From an uncultured Collinsella sp. (lineage in GTDB: Bacteria; Actinomycetota; Coriobacteriia; Coriobacteriales; Coriobacteriaceae): DNA of 64,000 nt. Below are positions 33,740-46,208 of the stretch, one piece after another. Both the position numbers and the translations under genes were made by a program. How positions within the stretch are numbered: the stretch's first letter is position 1; each line of letters begins with the position of its first letter. The DNA lies in assembly GCA_934668345.1 (NCBI GenBank), contig CAKUNE010000004.1, positions 62,001 to 126,000 on the forward strand. Direction: 5' to 3'. The notes beneath the pieces are model-generated. The model ran no database searches and was not told where the DNA came from. It worked only from the letters and a program-made list of their open reading frames with translations.

Positions 33740-34474
33740 TTATGCAAGCCCCAAGTGCGACTTGACCTCGGCGGCGCGACGACGGGACACCGGCACCGTC
33801 GAGTCCACGCGATCGAGCCTCAACTCCATCAGGCCCGTGGAGCCGACTTCAACGTTATGCACGTCCTCCAAATTGACCAGATAGCTGCGATGGACGCGGA
33901 TGAAGCCCTCGAGCGCCAAGCGCCGCTCAAGCGAGGAGATCGATTCGTTGATGAGGTACGTCCCCTCGGGACAGATGGCGTTGCAAAAATCGGCGCGCGC
34001 CTCAAAGTAACAGACATCCGCAACGGGAATGAACACCTTCTTGCCCCCGCGATCTGCCGTCAAGCGCAGCGGTTGGCGCGGAGCCTGGACGACGCGGCGG
34101 ACGCCCAAGGCAGCCTCAATCTTGTCGAGTGCCTTCGTCAGGCGCGCGTCCTCAACGGGCTTGACCACGTAGTCGACGGCATCGAGGTTATAAGCATCGG
34201 CAGCGTACTCGGCAAACGCCGTCACAAAGACCACCAGCGGCGGTCTTTTTAGGTTCTGCAACGTCTCGGCAAGCTCAATCCCCGAGCGGCCCGGCATGGT
34301 AATGTCCAAGAACAGCACGTCGGGCTTGTTCGACAGAATCGATTCCACCGCCTCGGTAACATTGCCCGCCTCGGCGATCTGTCCCACGCGCGCATCCCTC
34401 TCTAACAGATAGCGTAGTTCAGCCCTAATGGGAGGCTCGTCATCAACCACTAGGATGTTCCAGCCCTCGGACAT
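33740..34474 (-). CDS. LytTR-family response regulator (system 2)
   Basis: 244 residues from ATG 34474 (AGAGGAAG upstream). Receiver domain with ILVVDDEPPIRAEL, Asp57 in VLFLDITMPG, and VVKPVEDA. LytTR domain from about residue 145 with DVCYFEARADFCNAICPEG and GFIRVHRSYLVNLEDV. It is a paralogue of the 27855 regulator. It is encoded 33 bp after its cognate LytS-like kinase. Confidence 0.93.
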   Translation of the reverse strand: MSEGWNILVVDDEPPIRAELRYLLERDARVGQIAEAGNVTEAVESILSNKPDVLFLDITMPGRSGIELAETLQNLKRPPLVVFVTAFAEYAADAYNLDAVDYVVKPVEDARLTKALDKIEAALGVRRVVQAPRQPLRLTADRGGKKVFIPVADVCYFEARADFCNAICPEGTYLINESISSLERRLALEGFIRVHRSYLVNLEDVHNVEVGSTGLMELRLDRVDSTVPVSRRRAAEVKSHLGLA

Positions 34475-34507
34475 GTCCGCTTCCTCTCTTCTCAATAGAC
34501 TCGCATG

Positions 34508-35893
34508 CTACGCCGTCATCGGCGCCGGCTCATGCGGTTCACCATTCAACTCAACGATGACCTGCGTCCCCACGCCCTCCTGGGACTCCACGCGCATGCC
34601 GGAATCTTCTCCGTAAAAGAAATGGATGCGCTGAAGTACGTTGAAGAGCGCCAGGCCGCAACCTCGCTTGATGGAGCCGTCGGCGGTAATGCTCTCGGGC
34701 TCCTCTCGGCGATGTTGCTCAAACAGATGCGCGCAGACTTCTTCGCTCATACCGATGCCGTCATCTTCGACGATGATCTCCAAGCCGTCATCGGTCTCAA
34801 AAGCCCTAACACGAATAGAAAGCGGCTCGGTCTCGCGCTGCGCATGCTTGATGCAGTTTTCGAGCAGCGGCTGCAAGATAAACGGCGGCACCATGCTGTC
34901 GCGCACCTCGAAGTCGATATCGACCGAAACGCGCAGACGGCCGTCGCCATAACGGGCCTGCATAAGATTGATATAACGAGTGCCCTGTTCCACCTCGTGC
35001 TCGAGCGTGGTGAGCGTATCGGAGTCAGAAAGCGTCTGACGGTAATAATTGGAAAAGTCGATGAGCAGCGACCTGGCCTTGTCGGGCTCGGTTCGCACGA
35101 GCGACACGATGGTGCTGATGGTGTTGAACAGAAAGTGCGGATCGACCTGCGACTGCAGGGCGCGCAGCTCAACGCGGGCCGTGAGCTCGTCCTGGCGCTC
35201 GAGCTCAAAGCTCGCGAGCTGCGTGGAAATGAGGTCAGCAAAGCCCGAGGCAAGGGCCGTCTGGCGCATATCGATGCTGCTCAGGCGGGGATAGTACAGC
35301 TCGAGCGTGCCCACGCAATGCCCGCGCACGGTAAGCGGCGCGACAATGCCGGCGCGCAGGCGGGGAAAGTAGCCACCCGTCTCGGACGAGGCGTCGCGCG
35401 AAAACACACTCTGCTCGCCAGACTCAATCACGTTGAGCGTGGTCTTGAGCACGACCGGGGTGCCGGCGGGGCACTTTGCCGAATCCTCGCCCCAGCTTGC
35501 TAGCACCTGCCTGCCGTCGGTAAAGCAAATGGCCGAGGCAAAGGTCTCGGACAGGATGATCTTGGAGGCACCCAGGGCCGCCTCGGGCGTTAAGCCGCGC
35601 GACGTATAGGCGAATATTTTTGAGGCGATGGCGAGCGTGCGGTCGGTAGCGCTCGACGTGAGGTCGTCGGGCACCACAAAGACATACGAGAAGAAAAAGC
35701 ACAGCATGACCAAGCCGGCAATGACGACAACGGCCGGAACGGGATTGGGATTATCGGTTAAATCCCAGATAAGCAGCAGGATGAGCAGCGGAACGACAAC
35801 GCCAAGCAAAATAGTCTGGACCACATGCTGAGCGGTACGAAAGACCTTGGTCGAGTTATAGCTTTTGCCCAAGATCAGCCTATTGAAATCCAC
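34508..35893 (-). CDS. LytS-type sensor histidine kinase (system 2)
   Basis: About 461 residues. The likely start is GTG 35893, six bases after AAGGGG; the ATG at 35899 abuts that ribosome site with no spacer. Two membrane segments (about 25-65), a GAF-like sensor (about 95-225), His_kinase motif HFLFNTISTIVSL (about residue 250) and HATPase (LQPLLENCIKHAQRET, EDDGIGMSEE). It is similar throughout to the 28644 kinase, so the two systems arose by duplication. The signal is unknown. Confidence 0.9.
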   Translation of the reverse strand: MDFNRLILGKSYNSTKVFRTAQHVVQTILLGVVVPLLILLLIWDLTDNPNPVPAVVVIAGLVMLCFFFSYVFVVPDDLTSSATDRTLAIASKIFAYTSRGLTPEAALGASKIILSETFASAICFTDGRQVLASWGEDSAKCPAGTPVVLKTTLNVIESGEQSVFSRDASSETGGYFPRLRAGIVAPLTVRGHCVGTLELYYPRLSSIDMRQTALASGFADLISTQLASFELERQDELTARVELRALQSQVDPHFLFNTISTIVSLVRTEPDKARSLLIDFSNYYRQTLSDSDTLTTLEHEVEQGTRYINLMQARYGDGRLRVSVDIDFEVRDSMVPPFILQPLLENCIKHAQRETEPLSIRVRAFETDDGLEIIVEDDGIGMSEEVCAHLFEQHRREEPESITADGSIKRGCGLALFNVLQRIHFFYGEDSGMRVESQEGVGTQVIVELNGEPHEPAPMTA

Positions 35894-35930
35894 CGTCATC
35901 CCCTTCTGACTAACGCACCCATAGCAATAA

Positions 35931-35952
35931 AGAGGGCCGCAAGCGACCCTCT
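35931..35952 (-). terminator. Terminator after the amidohydrolase
   Basis: Minus-strand AGAGGGTCGC, TTGC loop, GGCCCTCT, then TTATT. It lies 58 bases past the amidohydrolase stop. Confidence 0.75.
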
Positions 35953-36010
35953 CCATTGCATTATGCAATCAATTTCTTTGATTTACATCCAGCCATCGAC
36001 AAACGGTATC

Positions 36011-37288
36011 TTAGGCGCTGTATTTGTTGGCCTCGCCAAAGGTGCCAGCCTCGACGATCCAGCCGTCCTTCATGATGACGTCCATGTTGTCGGTGTTGAG
36101 CACGTGGATGTCGGCAGCAACGTCACCGTTGACGACCAGCAGGTCGGCGCACTTGCCGGCCTCGATGGAACCGGTCTCGTCCTCGATGTGGCACATCTTG
36201 GCACCGTTGAGGGTGGCACAGGTGATGGTCTCGACCGGGGTGAAGCCGATCTTGTCGACGAACTCGTACATCTCCTCGATGGAGCAGGTGCCATACGGGG
36301 TGACGAAGGAGAAGGAGTCGGAGCCGATCGTCATGACGACGCCGCGCTTCTTGGCCTCGCGCAGGCAGTCGTAGTTGCGCTGCAGCTCCTTCTCGACCAG
36401 GGTGCCCTCGTACTTGTCGTGCAGCTCGGGGACGTAGACGGGCGGATAGGTGGCGTACCAGGTGGGCAGGAAGGCGATCGTCGGGGTGAAGAAGGTGCCC
36501 TGCTCGGCCATGAGGTCCATGGTGCGCTCATCGATATCGAAGCCGTGAATCAGCTGCTCGCAGCCAAAGCGAACGGAATCGTAGGCAGCGGCGTGGTTGT
36601 TGTAGCAGTGACTCCACACGGGGATGCCGACCATCTTTGCCTCTTCGACCACAGCCTGGATCTCCTCGGAGCAGTAATGCTGGTCGCGACCGGAGTCCCA
36701 GCGCCAGATGCCGCCACCGGTAGCCCAGATCTTGATGGCATCGGGGTTCTCGCGCAGGCGACGACGGACGGCCTTGCGCAGATCCCAAGGACCATCGACC
36801 TGGTCGCCCCAGGGGTGGGATTCCTTGTTGAGCTCCTGGGTGCAGTGGTGGGAGTCACCGTGACCGGCAACGCGGCAGAAGCCGAGGCCGGTGGCCAGAA
36901 CGCGCGGGCCCTTAAAGACGCCCTTGTCGATGCAGTCACGGATCTGGATACCAAAGCGGCCGATCTCGCAGACGGTGGTGAGGCCGTGGGTAAGGCAGTC
37001 GTAGGCCTGCTTGACGGCGACGGCCTGCTTCTCGAGGAGCGGCTGCATGACCCAATCGGTGTCATCATCGGTCAGGTTACCCGAGAAGTGCAGATGGGTG
37101 TCGATCAGGCCGGGAAGGACGGTCTTGCCGGCGGCGTCGATAACCTCAACGCCCTCGGGAAGGTCCTGCATGGCGCCGGCGTACTCGATCTTGCCGTTGT
37201 CGTCGACGAGAACGAGGGAGTTCTCGACCGGCTCGGCACCGGTACCGTCGATGAGCTTGCCGCCAACGATTGCATACTTAGTGGACAT
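36011..37288 (-). CDS. Amidohydrolase-family metal-dependent hydrolase
   Basis: 425 residues. TIM-barrel amidohydrolase: N-terminal beta-sandwich with IVGGKLIDGTGAEP, metal ligands HLH in LPGLIDTHLHFSG (about 60-72), an inner Lys/His set (IKIWATGGG, WSHCYNNHAAA, IHGFDID) and the final Asp in IGSDSFSFVTPYG. The subgroup includes Xaa-Pro dipeptidases/prolidases and imidazolonepropionase-like enzymes. The true substrate is unknown; dipeptides or N-acyl compounds are likely. Together with the APC permease upstream it may form an uptake-and-hydrolysis unit. ATG 37288 follows AAGGAGG. Confidence 0.87.
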   Translation of the reverse strand: MSTKYAIVGGKLIDGTGAEPVENSLVLVDDNGKIEYAGAMQDLPEGVEVIDAAGKTVLPGLIDTHLHFSGNLTDDDTDWVMQPLLEKQAVAVKQAYDCLTHGLTTVCEIGRFGIQIRDCIDKGVFKGPRVLATGLGFCRVAGHGDSHHCTQELNKESHPWGDQVDGPWDLRKAVRRRLRENPDAIKIWATGGGIWRWDSGRDQHYCSEEIQAVVEEAKMVGIPVWSHCYNNHAAAYDSVRFGCEQLIHGFDIDERTMDLMAEQGTFFTPTIAFLPTWYATYPPVYVPELHDKYEGTLVEKELQRNYDCLREAKKRGVVMTIGSDSFSFVTPYGTCSIEEMYEFVDKIGFTPVETITCATLNGAKMCHIEDETGSIEAGKCADLLVVNGDVAADIHVLNTDNMDVIMKDGWIVEAGTFGEANKYSA

Positions 37289-37370
37289 GGTTCCTCCTTA
37301 TGGATCCATATAGTGGGCGAGGCCGTGTTGGGTTAAGGCCTCACAAAGCTACCCAAGTGGTGCCGGGTTC

Positions 37371-37399
37371 GGTGCGCGGGAGAGAGGGTCCCGCGCACC
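37371..37399. terminator. Perfect 10-bp hairpin between permease and amidohydrolase
   Basis: GGTGCGCGGG (37371-37380) pairs with CCCGCGCACC (37390-37399). There is no U-tract on the minus strand, so it may attenuate or process rather than end transcription. Confidence 0.5.
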
Positions 37400-37419
37400 T
37401 GATCCGCCCCGGCTCGGCG

Positions 37420-38871
37420 TTACTTTTTGCGGGAATTGGTGAAAGCCATGAGGGCCAGGCCAATAGCCAACCAGCCGATCACGATGCTCCACTCCACCAT
37501 GTTGAGGGAGGCGGGAGAGAACGGGATCACGAGCAGGCCGATGATGATGGCGCAGGCAGCGATAGCGAGGCCGATGCCAAACTTGCCGCCGGGAACTTCG
37601 TAGGGACGAGGCAGGTCGGGCTCGGTGAAGCGCATGCGCAGGCAGGCGAGGGCGACCATGCCGCAGGAGAAGATGAAGGCGAGAGCCGACACGTTGGTCA
37701 GAGGGATGAGCATGTTCTTGCCCAGGAACGGACCGATGACGGTGATGACGCCCAGAACGACGCAGGCGAGCTTGGGAGCGCCGGACTTGGGGTCGACCTC
37801 GGCGAATTTCTCGGGCAGCTGGCCCTTGCGGCCCATGGCGAGCATGATACGGCTCGTAGCGCCGTAGAAGGAGTTCATCGGGCCCATGGGTCCAAGCGTG
37901 GCGATGACGAGCATGGCCAGATACAGAAGCATGTTGATGCCCTTGAGGCAGGCAAGCGCGGGAACCGGGCTCTTAACAAACTCATGCCAGTCGAGGATGG
38001 TGCCGAACGAGTAGATGCAGACCATGTAGAAGCCGCCGGCGGCCAGCAGGGCCAGGGAGATGATCTTGCCGAACTTGTTCCAGTTGAGGCCCTCGGCTGC
38101 TTCCTCAGCCTGCTGAGGAATGGTGTCGAAGCCGGCGTAGAAGAACGGGGTCAGAACCAGGACCGACACGATGCCGGCAAACAGGCTGGTGCTCTCGGTA
38201 GCGGCCTTGCCGCCGCCAGCGCCGGTGACTTGGGAGAACACGGGCATGGCGTTGTCCGGCGAGCCGGTGAACAGCGAGACGCCCATGGCGAGCAGCATGC
38301 CGCAGAGCAGGGCCTTGGTCAGGAAGGCCTGGAGCTTGGCGGCCGAACTGGCACCGCGGAAGTTAAGGAAGATGACGTAGACTGCAAAGCCGAGCGCGAT
38401 CAGCGTCGGGAACAGGTAAACGTCGGCCCCCAGGATGGTGTAGAGCTTGACGGCGCGCAGCCACTCAAGGCCGGGCAGGCTGCCGAACATCTCGGACACG
38501 AGGGTCGAAATGGCGATGGCCTCCCACGGGCACAGGATGCCGTTGCCCAGGGCCAAAAGCCATCCGGTGATGTAGCTCAGCGTACGGCCAAAGCTACGAT
38601 CGACATACTCGACGATGCCACCCGAGATGGGGATAGCAGCCGTGAGCTCACCGAAAACAGCTCCGACGGGCACGAGGAAGATTGCACCCAAGAGGAATGC
38701 GATCATAGCGGGAACGGGACCGCCGCCCACGACCATCCAGTCGCCGACCTGCAGAACCCAACCGGTACCGATGATGGCACCAAAGCCGATGGTGAAGAAG
38801 TTCCAGAGCGAAAGCGTTTTCTTCATGCCGCCGTTATCCTCGACTGCAACCTCTGCGTTCTTGTCCGCCAT
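37420..38871 (-). CDS. APC-superfamily amino acid permease
   Basis: 483 residues from ATG 38871 (AAAGGAGG upstream), which drops an Arg/Lys-rich extension. Twelve hydrophobic segments; the first shows the APC signature NFFTIGFGAIIGTGWVLQVGD. Substrate binding in this family uses the broken helices 1 and 6. It is probably an importer of amino acids or peptide-derived compounds used by the adjacent amidohydrolase. The precise substrate is unknown. Confidence 0.92.
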   Translation of the reverse strand: MADKNAEVAVEDNGGMKKTLSLWNFFTIGFGAIIGTGWVLQVGDWMVVGGGPVPAMIAFLLGAIFLVPVGAVFGELTAAIPISGGIVEYVDRSFGRTLSYITGWLLALGNGILCPWEAIAISTLVSEMFGSLPGLEWLRAVKLYTILGADVYLFPTLIALGFAVYVIFLNFRGASSAAKLQAFLTKALLCGMLLAMGVSLFTGSPDNAMPVFSQVTGAGGGKAATESTSLFAGIVSVLVLTPFFYAGFDTIPQQAEEAAEGLNWNKFGKIISLALLAAGGFYMVCIYSFGTILDWHEFVKSPVPALACLKGINMLLYLAMLVIATLGPMGPMNSFYGATSRIMLAMGRKGQLPEKFAEVDPKSGAPKLACVVLGVITVIGPFLGKNMLIPLTNVSALAFIFSCGMVALACLRMRFTEPDLPRPYEVPGGKFGIGLAIAACAIIIGLLVIPFSPASLNMVEWSIVIGWLAIGLALMAFTNSRKK

Positions 38872-39226
38872 TGTTCCCCTCCTTTCCTTTTTGACGCCCC
38901 TTGGCGTCACCCCTTGCGCAGCCTGTTTTGCCGCGCGCTTTAATTTCGTGGCTTTAAGATACGGCCTTGGCACAGCAACGCCGCTTGCGACTCGACCGAA
39001 GGCAGAACTGTAAAACGAGCGGCGCCGTTTTTGGGACGAACGGCGGAAGACGCCATTCGTCTTGGACGCTTTCATCTTGTCTGCTCTTGAAGACATGTTG
39101 CCGTGACGCTTGGCGCGCGGCGCGGCAACGTTCATACCATTTGTCAGGCTTTTGGCACACATACCCATGTGTCGTGCATCTTTTTATGTAGGATAGACAA
39201 GTTACACATGAGGCAAGGTGATTCGA
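38872..39226. other. Divergent promoter region between permease and C39-like gene
   Basis: 355 bp with no credible gene. It should hold promoters for both divergent genes. AT-richer DNA lies at 38935-38970 and 39170-39215. No operator repeat stands out. Confidence 0.5.
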
Positions 39227-40228
39227 ATGGCATACGGATACAATGACGGCGACCAACGGCCACAAAGCGTGCGCCTTGCCGGCCGCACCACGCCAACGCC
39301 CAGAAGCACCTCCGACAGCGACAGCCCGCAGCGCCCCCAAGAGCAGCTCGGGGCTTCTTCGCAGCAACAAGGCCGTACCGTGCAGCAGTCAGACCGCATG
39401 AGTACGAGCACACGCCAACGCCAGACCGACACATCGCAGCCACGCCGCTACGATCGCCGCAAGACCGACTACTACGTTAAGCGCTCCTTTTCGCGACCTC
39501 AACGCGATCGCGGCAATTCCGCCCCTCGCCCCGCGTCGCATACCACAAGCCACGCGCTTCCAGCCCGCCGCCTACGCCTTGCGCTTTGCTCCATCGCCGC
39601 CTGCCTCGTCTTTGTGTTTTTGGGATCCTGTATCTCCCACGGATCAGCCGGTCTTGAGCCCACTGCCGAGGACAAGCTGCTTAAAGCTCCCGTCGCGCCC
39701 GGTTACTCCTTTGCGTTCTCGACCCCACGCTCGCAATGGCAGGCCGGCACCATGCCCCACATCTACCAAATTGACCCCGCATGGTCGGAGCTGCCCTATG
39801 CCGGTGGCACTATTCGCGAAAACGCTTGCGGTCCCACTTGCCTCACCATGGTCTATGTTTTTAAGACCGGCCATACCGATAAGACGCCGGTCGATATATG
39901 CGCACTGGCCGAAGCCGGCAACTACGCCCCCACTGGTGCCACCGAGTGGTCGTTTATGACAAGCGGTGCATGGCAGCTGGGGCTCAACGGAACACAGCTC
40001 TATAACGATCGCGAATCGATCACCCAAGCACTTCGCTCGGGTGCGCCCGTCATCGCCGCAGTGCGCCCCGGCACGTTTACCAACGTAGGCCACTATATCG
40101 TGCTCCACGGCATCGACGATGCCAACCAGATTGGCGTCTACGACCCCAACTCGGCCAGCCGCAGCGCCCGCCGCTGGGGCGTCGTAGAGGTCCTCAACGA
40201 AGTCGAAGCCATGTGGGCCTACTACTAG
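39227..40228 (+). CDS. Membrane-anchored C39-like cysteine peptidase domain protein
   Basis: 333 residues from ATG 39227 (AAGGTG six bases upstream). The first ~110 are hydrophilic, Ser/Thr/Gln/Arg-rich and probably disordered in the cytoplasm. One membrane segment follows (about 116-135, LRLALCSIAACLVFVFLGSC), then an external C39_2-type domain with Cys201 in RENACGPTCLTMVY, His in NVGHYIVLHG and Asp in GVYDPNSAS. Related domains cleave peptides or act on cell-wall peptides. The target is unknown. It is the only plus-strand gene between 11.7 and 51.4 kb. Confidence 0.8.
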   Translation: MAYGYNDGDQRPQSVRLAGRTTPTPRSTSDSDSPQRPQEQLGASSQQQGRTVQQSDRMSTSTRQRQTDTSQPRRYDRRKTDYYVKRSFSRPQRDRGNSAPRPASHTTSHALPARRLRLALCSIAACLVFVFLGSCISHGSAGLEPTAEDKLLKAPVAPGYSFAFSTPRSQWQAGTMPHIYQIDPAWSELPYAGGTIRENACGPTCLTMVYVFKTGHTDKTPVDICALAEAGNYAPTGATEWSFMTSGAWQLGLNGTQLYNDRESITQALRSGAPVIAAVRPGTFTNVGHYIVLHGIDDANQIGVYDPNSASRSARRWGVVEVLNEVEAMWAYY

Positions 40229-40239
40229 TCATTGGGCAC

Positions 40240-40465
40240 TCATTGGGGACAGACTTAAATGAGTGGCCCCAGACTGCCCGGAACTGCCGGCACGGAAGGC
40301 GCATCCCGCTTTGAAGTTCGATAGCGGGATGCGCTTTCCGTTAGCGGCCCGCTTGGGAAACTGAGAGCCACTTTTCGGCATATTTCCGGGATGCATTTTC
40401 CGGTTGAGGGCCTCAAAGGAAACTGCACCCGTTTTGGACTACTCATTTAAGTCTGTCCCCAATGA
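40240..40465. repeat. 226-bp MITE-like element with perfect 25-bp terminal inverted repeats
   Basis: The end 40240-40264 (TCATTGGGGACAGACTTAAA...) is the exact reverse complement of 40441-40465. An internal pair (GCGCATCCCGCT / AGCGGGATGCGC, about 40300-40342) makes it highly foldable. CTAG lies close to both ends. The ends share TCATTGGGGAC with the 1295 element. There is no coding capacity. Confidence 0.8.
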
Positions 40466-40477
40466 CTAGGTGAATAG

Positions 40478-40511
40478 CAAAAGCCCCGCAGTCGGAGCGG
40501 ACTGCGGGGCT
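40478..40511 (-). terminator. Terminator of carbamate kinase
   Basis: Minus-strand AGCCCCGCAGTC pairs with GACTGCGGGGCT and is followed by TTTGC. Confidence 0.9.
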
Positions 40512-40576
40512 CATGAAGAGAGGCTAGTTTGTGGGCGCTTTGCCTGGCGCCCACGAGAGAGGCAACTGAGTAGGGA

Positions 40577-41539
40577 CTACTCGTGGATGCGGGTACCGGA
40601 GAGGCCAGCCATGGTCTCGGCAGCCTTGTCCAGAGCACCGATGATGCAGGTGCGGCCCTTGCGGGAACGGGCGAACTTGATGGCAGCGCGAACCTTGGGC
40701 TCCATGGAACCCTTGCCGAACTGGCCCTCGTCGGCCAGGCGCTCGGCCTCGTCGGCGGTGAGGTCCTCGAGCTCCTCCTGGTTGGGCTTGCCAAAGTTGA
40801 TGGCGACATGCTCAACGGCAGTCAGCAGGAACAGAACGTCAGCGTCGCAGTCCTCGGCCAGCAGCTCGCCGCCCAGGTCCTTGTCGATGACGGCGGGAAC
40901 GCCCTTGTAGCAGCCCTTGTTCTCGTAGTCGCGGACAACGGGGATGCCGCCGCCACCGCAGGCGATGACGATGAACTCGTTGTCGAGCAGGTTGAGGATG
41001 GAGTCGGCCTCGACGATCTTCTTGGGATCGGGGGAAGCGACGACGCGACGCCAGCCGCGGCCGGAATCCTCGACGAAGACCTTGGAAGGATCCTCGGCCA
41101 TGAACTCCTTGGCCTGCTCCTCGGTGTAGAAGGGGCCGATTGGCTTGGTCGGGTTCTTGAACGCGGGATCGTCGGGATCGCACTCGATCTGGGTGACGAC
41201 GGTAGCGGCGTGCCAACGCTTATAGCGCTTGTGCATCTCGCGGCCAATGCCCTGCTGCAGGTGATAACCAATGTAGCCCTGGGACATGGCGCCGCACTCG
41301 GGCAGCGGCATCTCGGGGGTACCGATGGCATCGTGGGCAGCGGCGAAGGCGTTCTGGATCATGCCGACCTGCGGGCCGTTGCCGTGGGTGATGATGATCT
41401 CGTTACCCTGCTCGATAAGACCAAGGAGAGCGTGGGCGGTGTTGCCCACGGCCTCGATCTGCTCGACGGGGTTGTTGCCGAGGGCGTTGCCGCCAAGGGC
41501 GACGACAATACGATCGGGCTTGCCAAGAGGCTTAGACAT
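40577..41539 (-). CDS. arcC: Carbamate kinase
   Basis: 320 residues from ATG 41539 (AAAGGATT upstream). Makes ATP from carbamoyl phosphate and ADP. Visible are VVALGGNALG at the start, the nucleotide-site ITHGNGPQVG and FIVIACGGGGIPVV. The usual partners arginine deiminase and ornithine carbamoyltransferase are absent from the window, so the source of carbamoyl phosphate is unknown. The upstream 540 bp is long and AT-rich, with an inverted pair near 41575-41612 that may be regulatory. Confidence 0.96.
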   Translation of the reverse strand: MSKPLGKPDRIVVALGGNALGNNPVEQIEAVGNTAHALLGLIEQGNEIIITHGNGPQVGMIQNAFAAAHDAIGTPEMPLPECGAMSQGYIGYHLQQGIGREMHKRYKRWHAATVVTQIECDPDDPAFKNPTKPIGPFYTEEQAKEFMAEDPSKVFVEDSGRGWRRVVASPDPKKIVEADSILNLLDNEFIVIACGGGGIPVVRDYENKGCYKGVPAVIDKDLGGELLAEDCDADVLFLLTAVEHVAINFGKPNQEELEDLTADEAERLADEGQFGKGSMEPKVRAAIKFARSRKGRTCIIGALDKAAETMAGLSGTRIHE

Positions 41540-42083
41540 TGCTGGAATCCTTTCTGTAAAAGGCCTACAACCCATTAATAACCCGCGTCCGTGCGATACG
41601 CGAGTTTATTAAGGTTTATATTCTCTTTATCGCTCATTTTATTCATTTTGAAAATAGCGGAACGGTGAACGGTCGTTTTTACCCGCTCAGCGTAATGAAC
41701 CCCAGCTCACGCATATCTACGCCATTTACGTGCAACTTTATTTAAATAGAGCAGGGATTAGACCGGATTATGCAAACTATATCTTTGCTAAACACAAAAC
41801 GGACAGCGCAAAATCTTACTCGCACTATACGAGATTCTATGCACTTATTGAACGAGTATGCACCCCTGCAAAAACAAGCGGCTTTTCATCCATCAAAAGG
41901 AATAACCAAGAAGTCCTCGCCGCGCGTTTCGCGGCAAAGGGACAGAAGGCAGCAACGACCAAGTCCCCCTCTATACCCAAAGTGGCGCGCCTTTCGCGGC
42001 AAAGCCGCGAAACAGCGCCCGGGACAAAAGGCCCCCACAACCACGTCCTTCATTCAGCCCCACAATCCGAGGACGTAGTCGTA
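41540..42083. other. AT-rich upstream region of arcC with nested small repeats
   Basis: Holds no convincing gene. TAATAACCCGCGT pairs loosely with ACGCGAGTTTATTA (41575-41612), an operator-like palindrome near arcC. A 123-codon open frame at 41730 has no ribosome site or family features. Around 41920-42030 are hairpins built on TTTCGCGGC/GCCGCGAAA. Confidence 0.5.
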
Positions 42084-42208
42084 GCAGGATCTGAGGGCTA
42101 ACCTTCGCGGACACTCCGCAGGACGAAAGAACCCCCGCCGCACGTAGTGCGCAGCGGGGGTTCTTTCATGTCCGAGGACGTCCGCGAAGGTTAGCCCTCA
42201 GATCCTGC
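42084..42208 (-). terminator. Nested double-hairpin terminator of nifJ
   Basis: Inner hairpin GAAAGAACCCCCGC (42125-42138) with 42154-42167, set inside perfect 29-bp outer arms (42084-42112 with 42180-42208). It begins 10 bases past the nifJ stop on the minus strand. The inner hairpin is terminator-like (ending GGGTTCTTTC); the outer arms are unusually long. Confidence 0.75.
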
Positions 42209-42218
42209 GATGGGAGGC

Positions 42219-45758
<3,540 letters not shown>

Positions 45759-46206
45759 ATACCCCTCTCCTCTCATATAGGTATACAGGCCCCGGCGATC
45801 GCCGGGATGTTGGCGTGATGGGATTTACGCTGTTGCTTCCAATCATCTGGCAGGCAGGCTCAGCAGCAGGTACGTGGCGTGGAGAGAAGACATGCCGAGG
45901 CGAGGGGCAACTGATGCGCCCCACAGACCCGACCGCCCGTCTTGCACATGACCGAGCGCCGCAAAGGCCGCATGCCGGATGCTCCCGGGCACGCCCCGGC
46001 GATGGGAAGCGCCCGCAACGGAAATCCGCATGCGGGTTTATTGTACCCCGCCTTCAAGTGTAATTTCGGCAAATATAGGCGGGCGGTAAAGGTTTACCTC
46101 GGGTGACCGCCAAGGGCCAAAATGGCCCCTCCATCCCCAGGCGACCGGCTCTGGAGCGCCAAGGAGTGTCCCCAGCCGGCAGAAAAGGAACGTCCCTATC
46201 TGCCGG
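45759..46206. other. Promoter region of nifJ and repeat before FHA gene
   Basis: 448 bp with no credible gene. It holds the nifJ promoter, a GGGCCA/TGGCCC hairpin (46114-46128) and the repeat at 46161. Confidence 0.5.
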
Positions 46207-46208
46207 CT
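46161..46208. repeat. AAGGAGTG...GCCGGCAG...GGAACGTCCC repeat, copy 2
   Basis: Close copy of 9592-9640. Arms AGCCGGCAG (46174-46182) and CTGCCGGCT (46200-46208) are perfect. The CTA inside the right arm supplies the TAG stop of the FHA gene. Confidence 0.75.

Noticed and set aside
41730-42101. 123-codon plus-strand frame before the nifJ terminator
   Set aside because: No ribosome site, mixed base composition, runs into hairpin repeats and matches no family I know.
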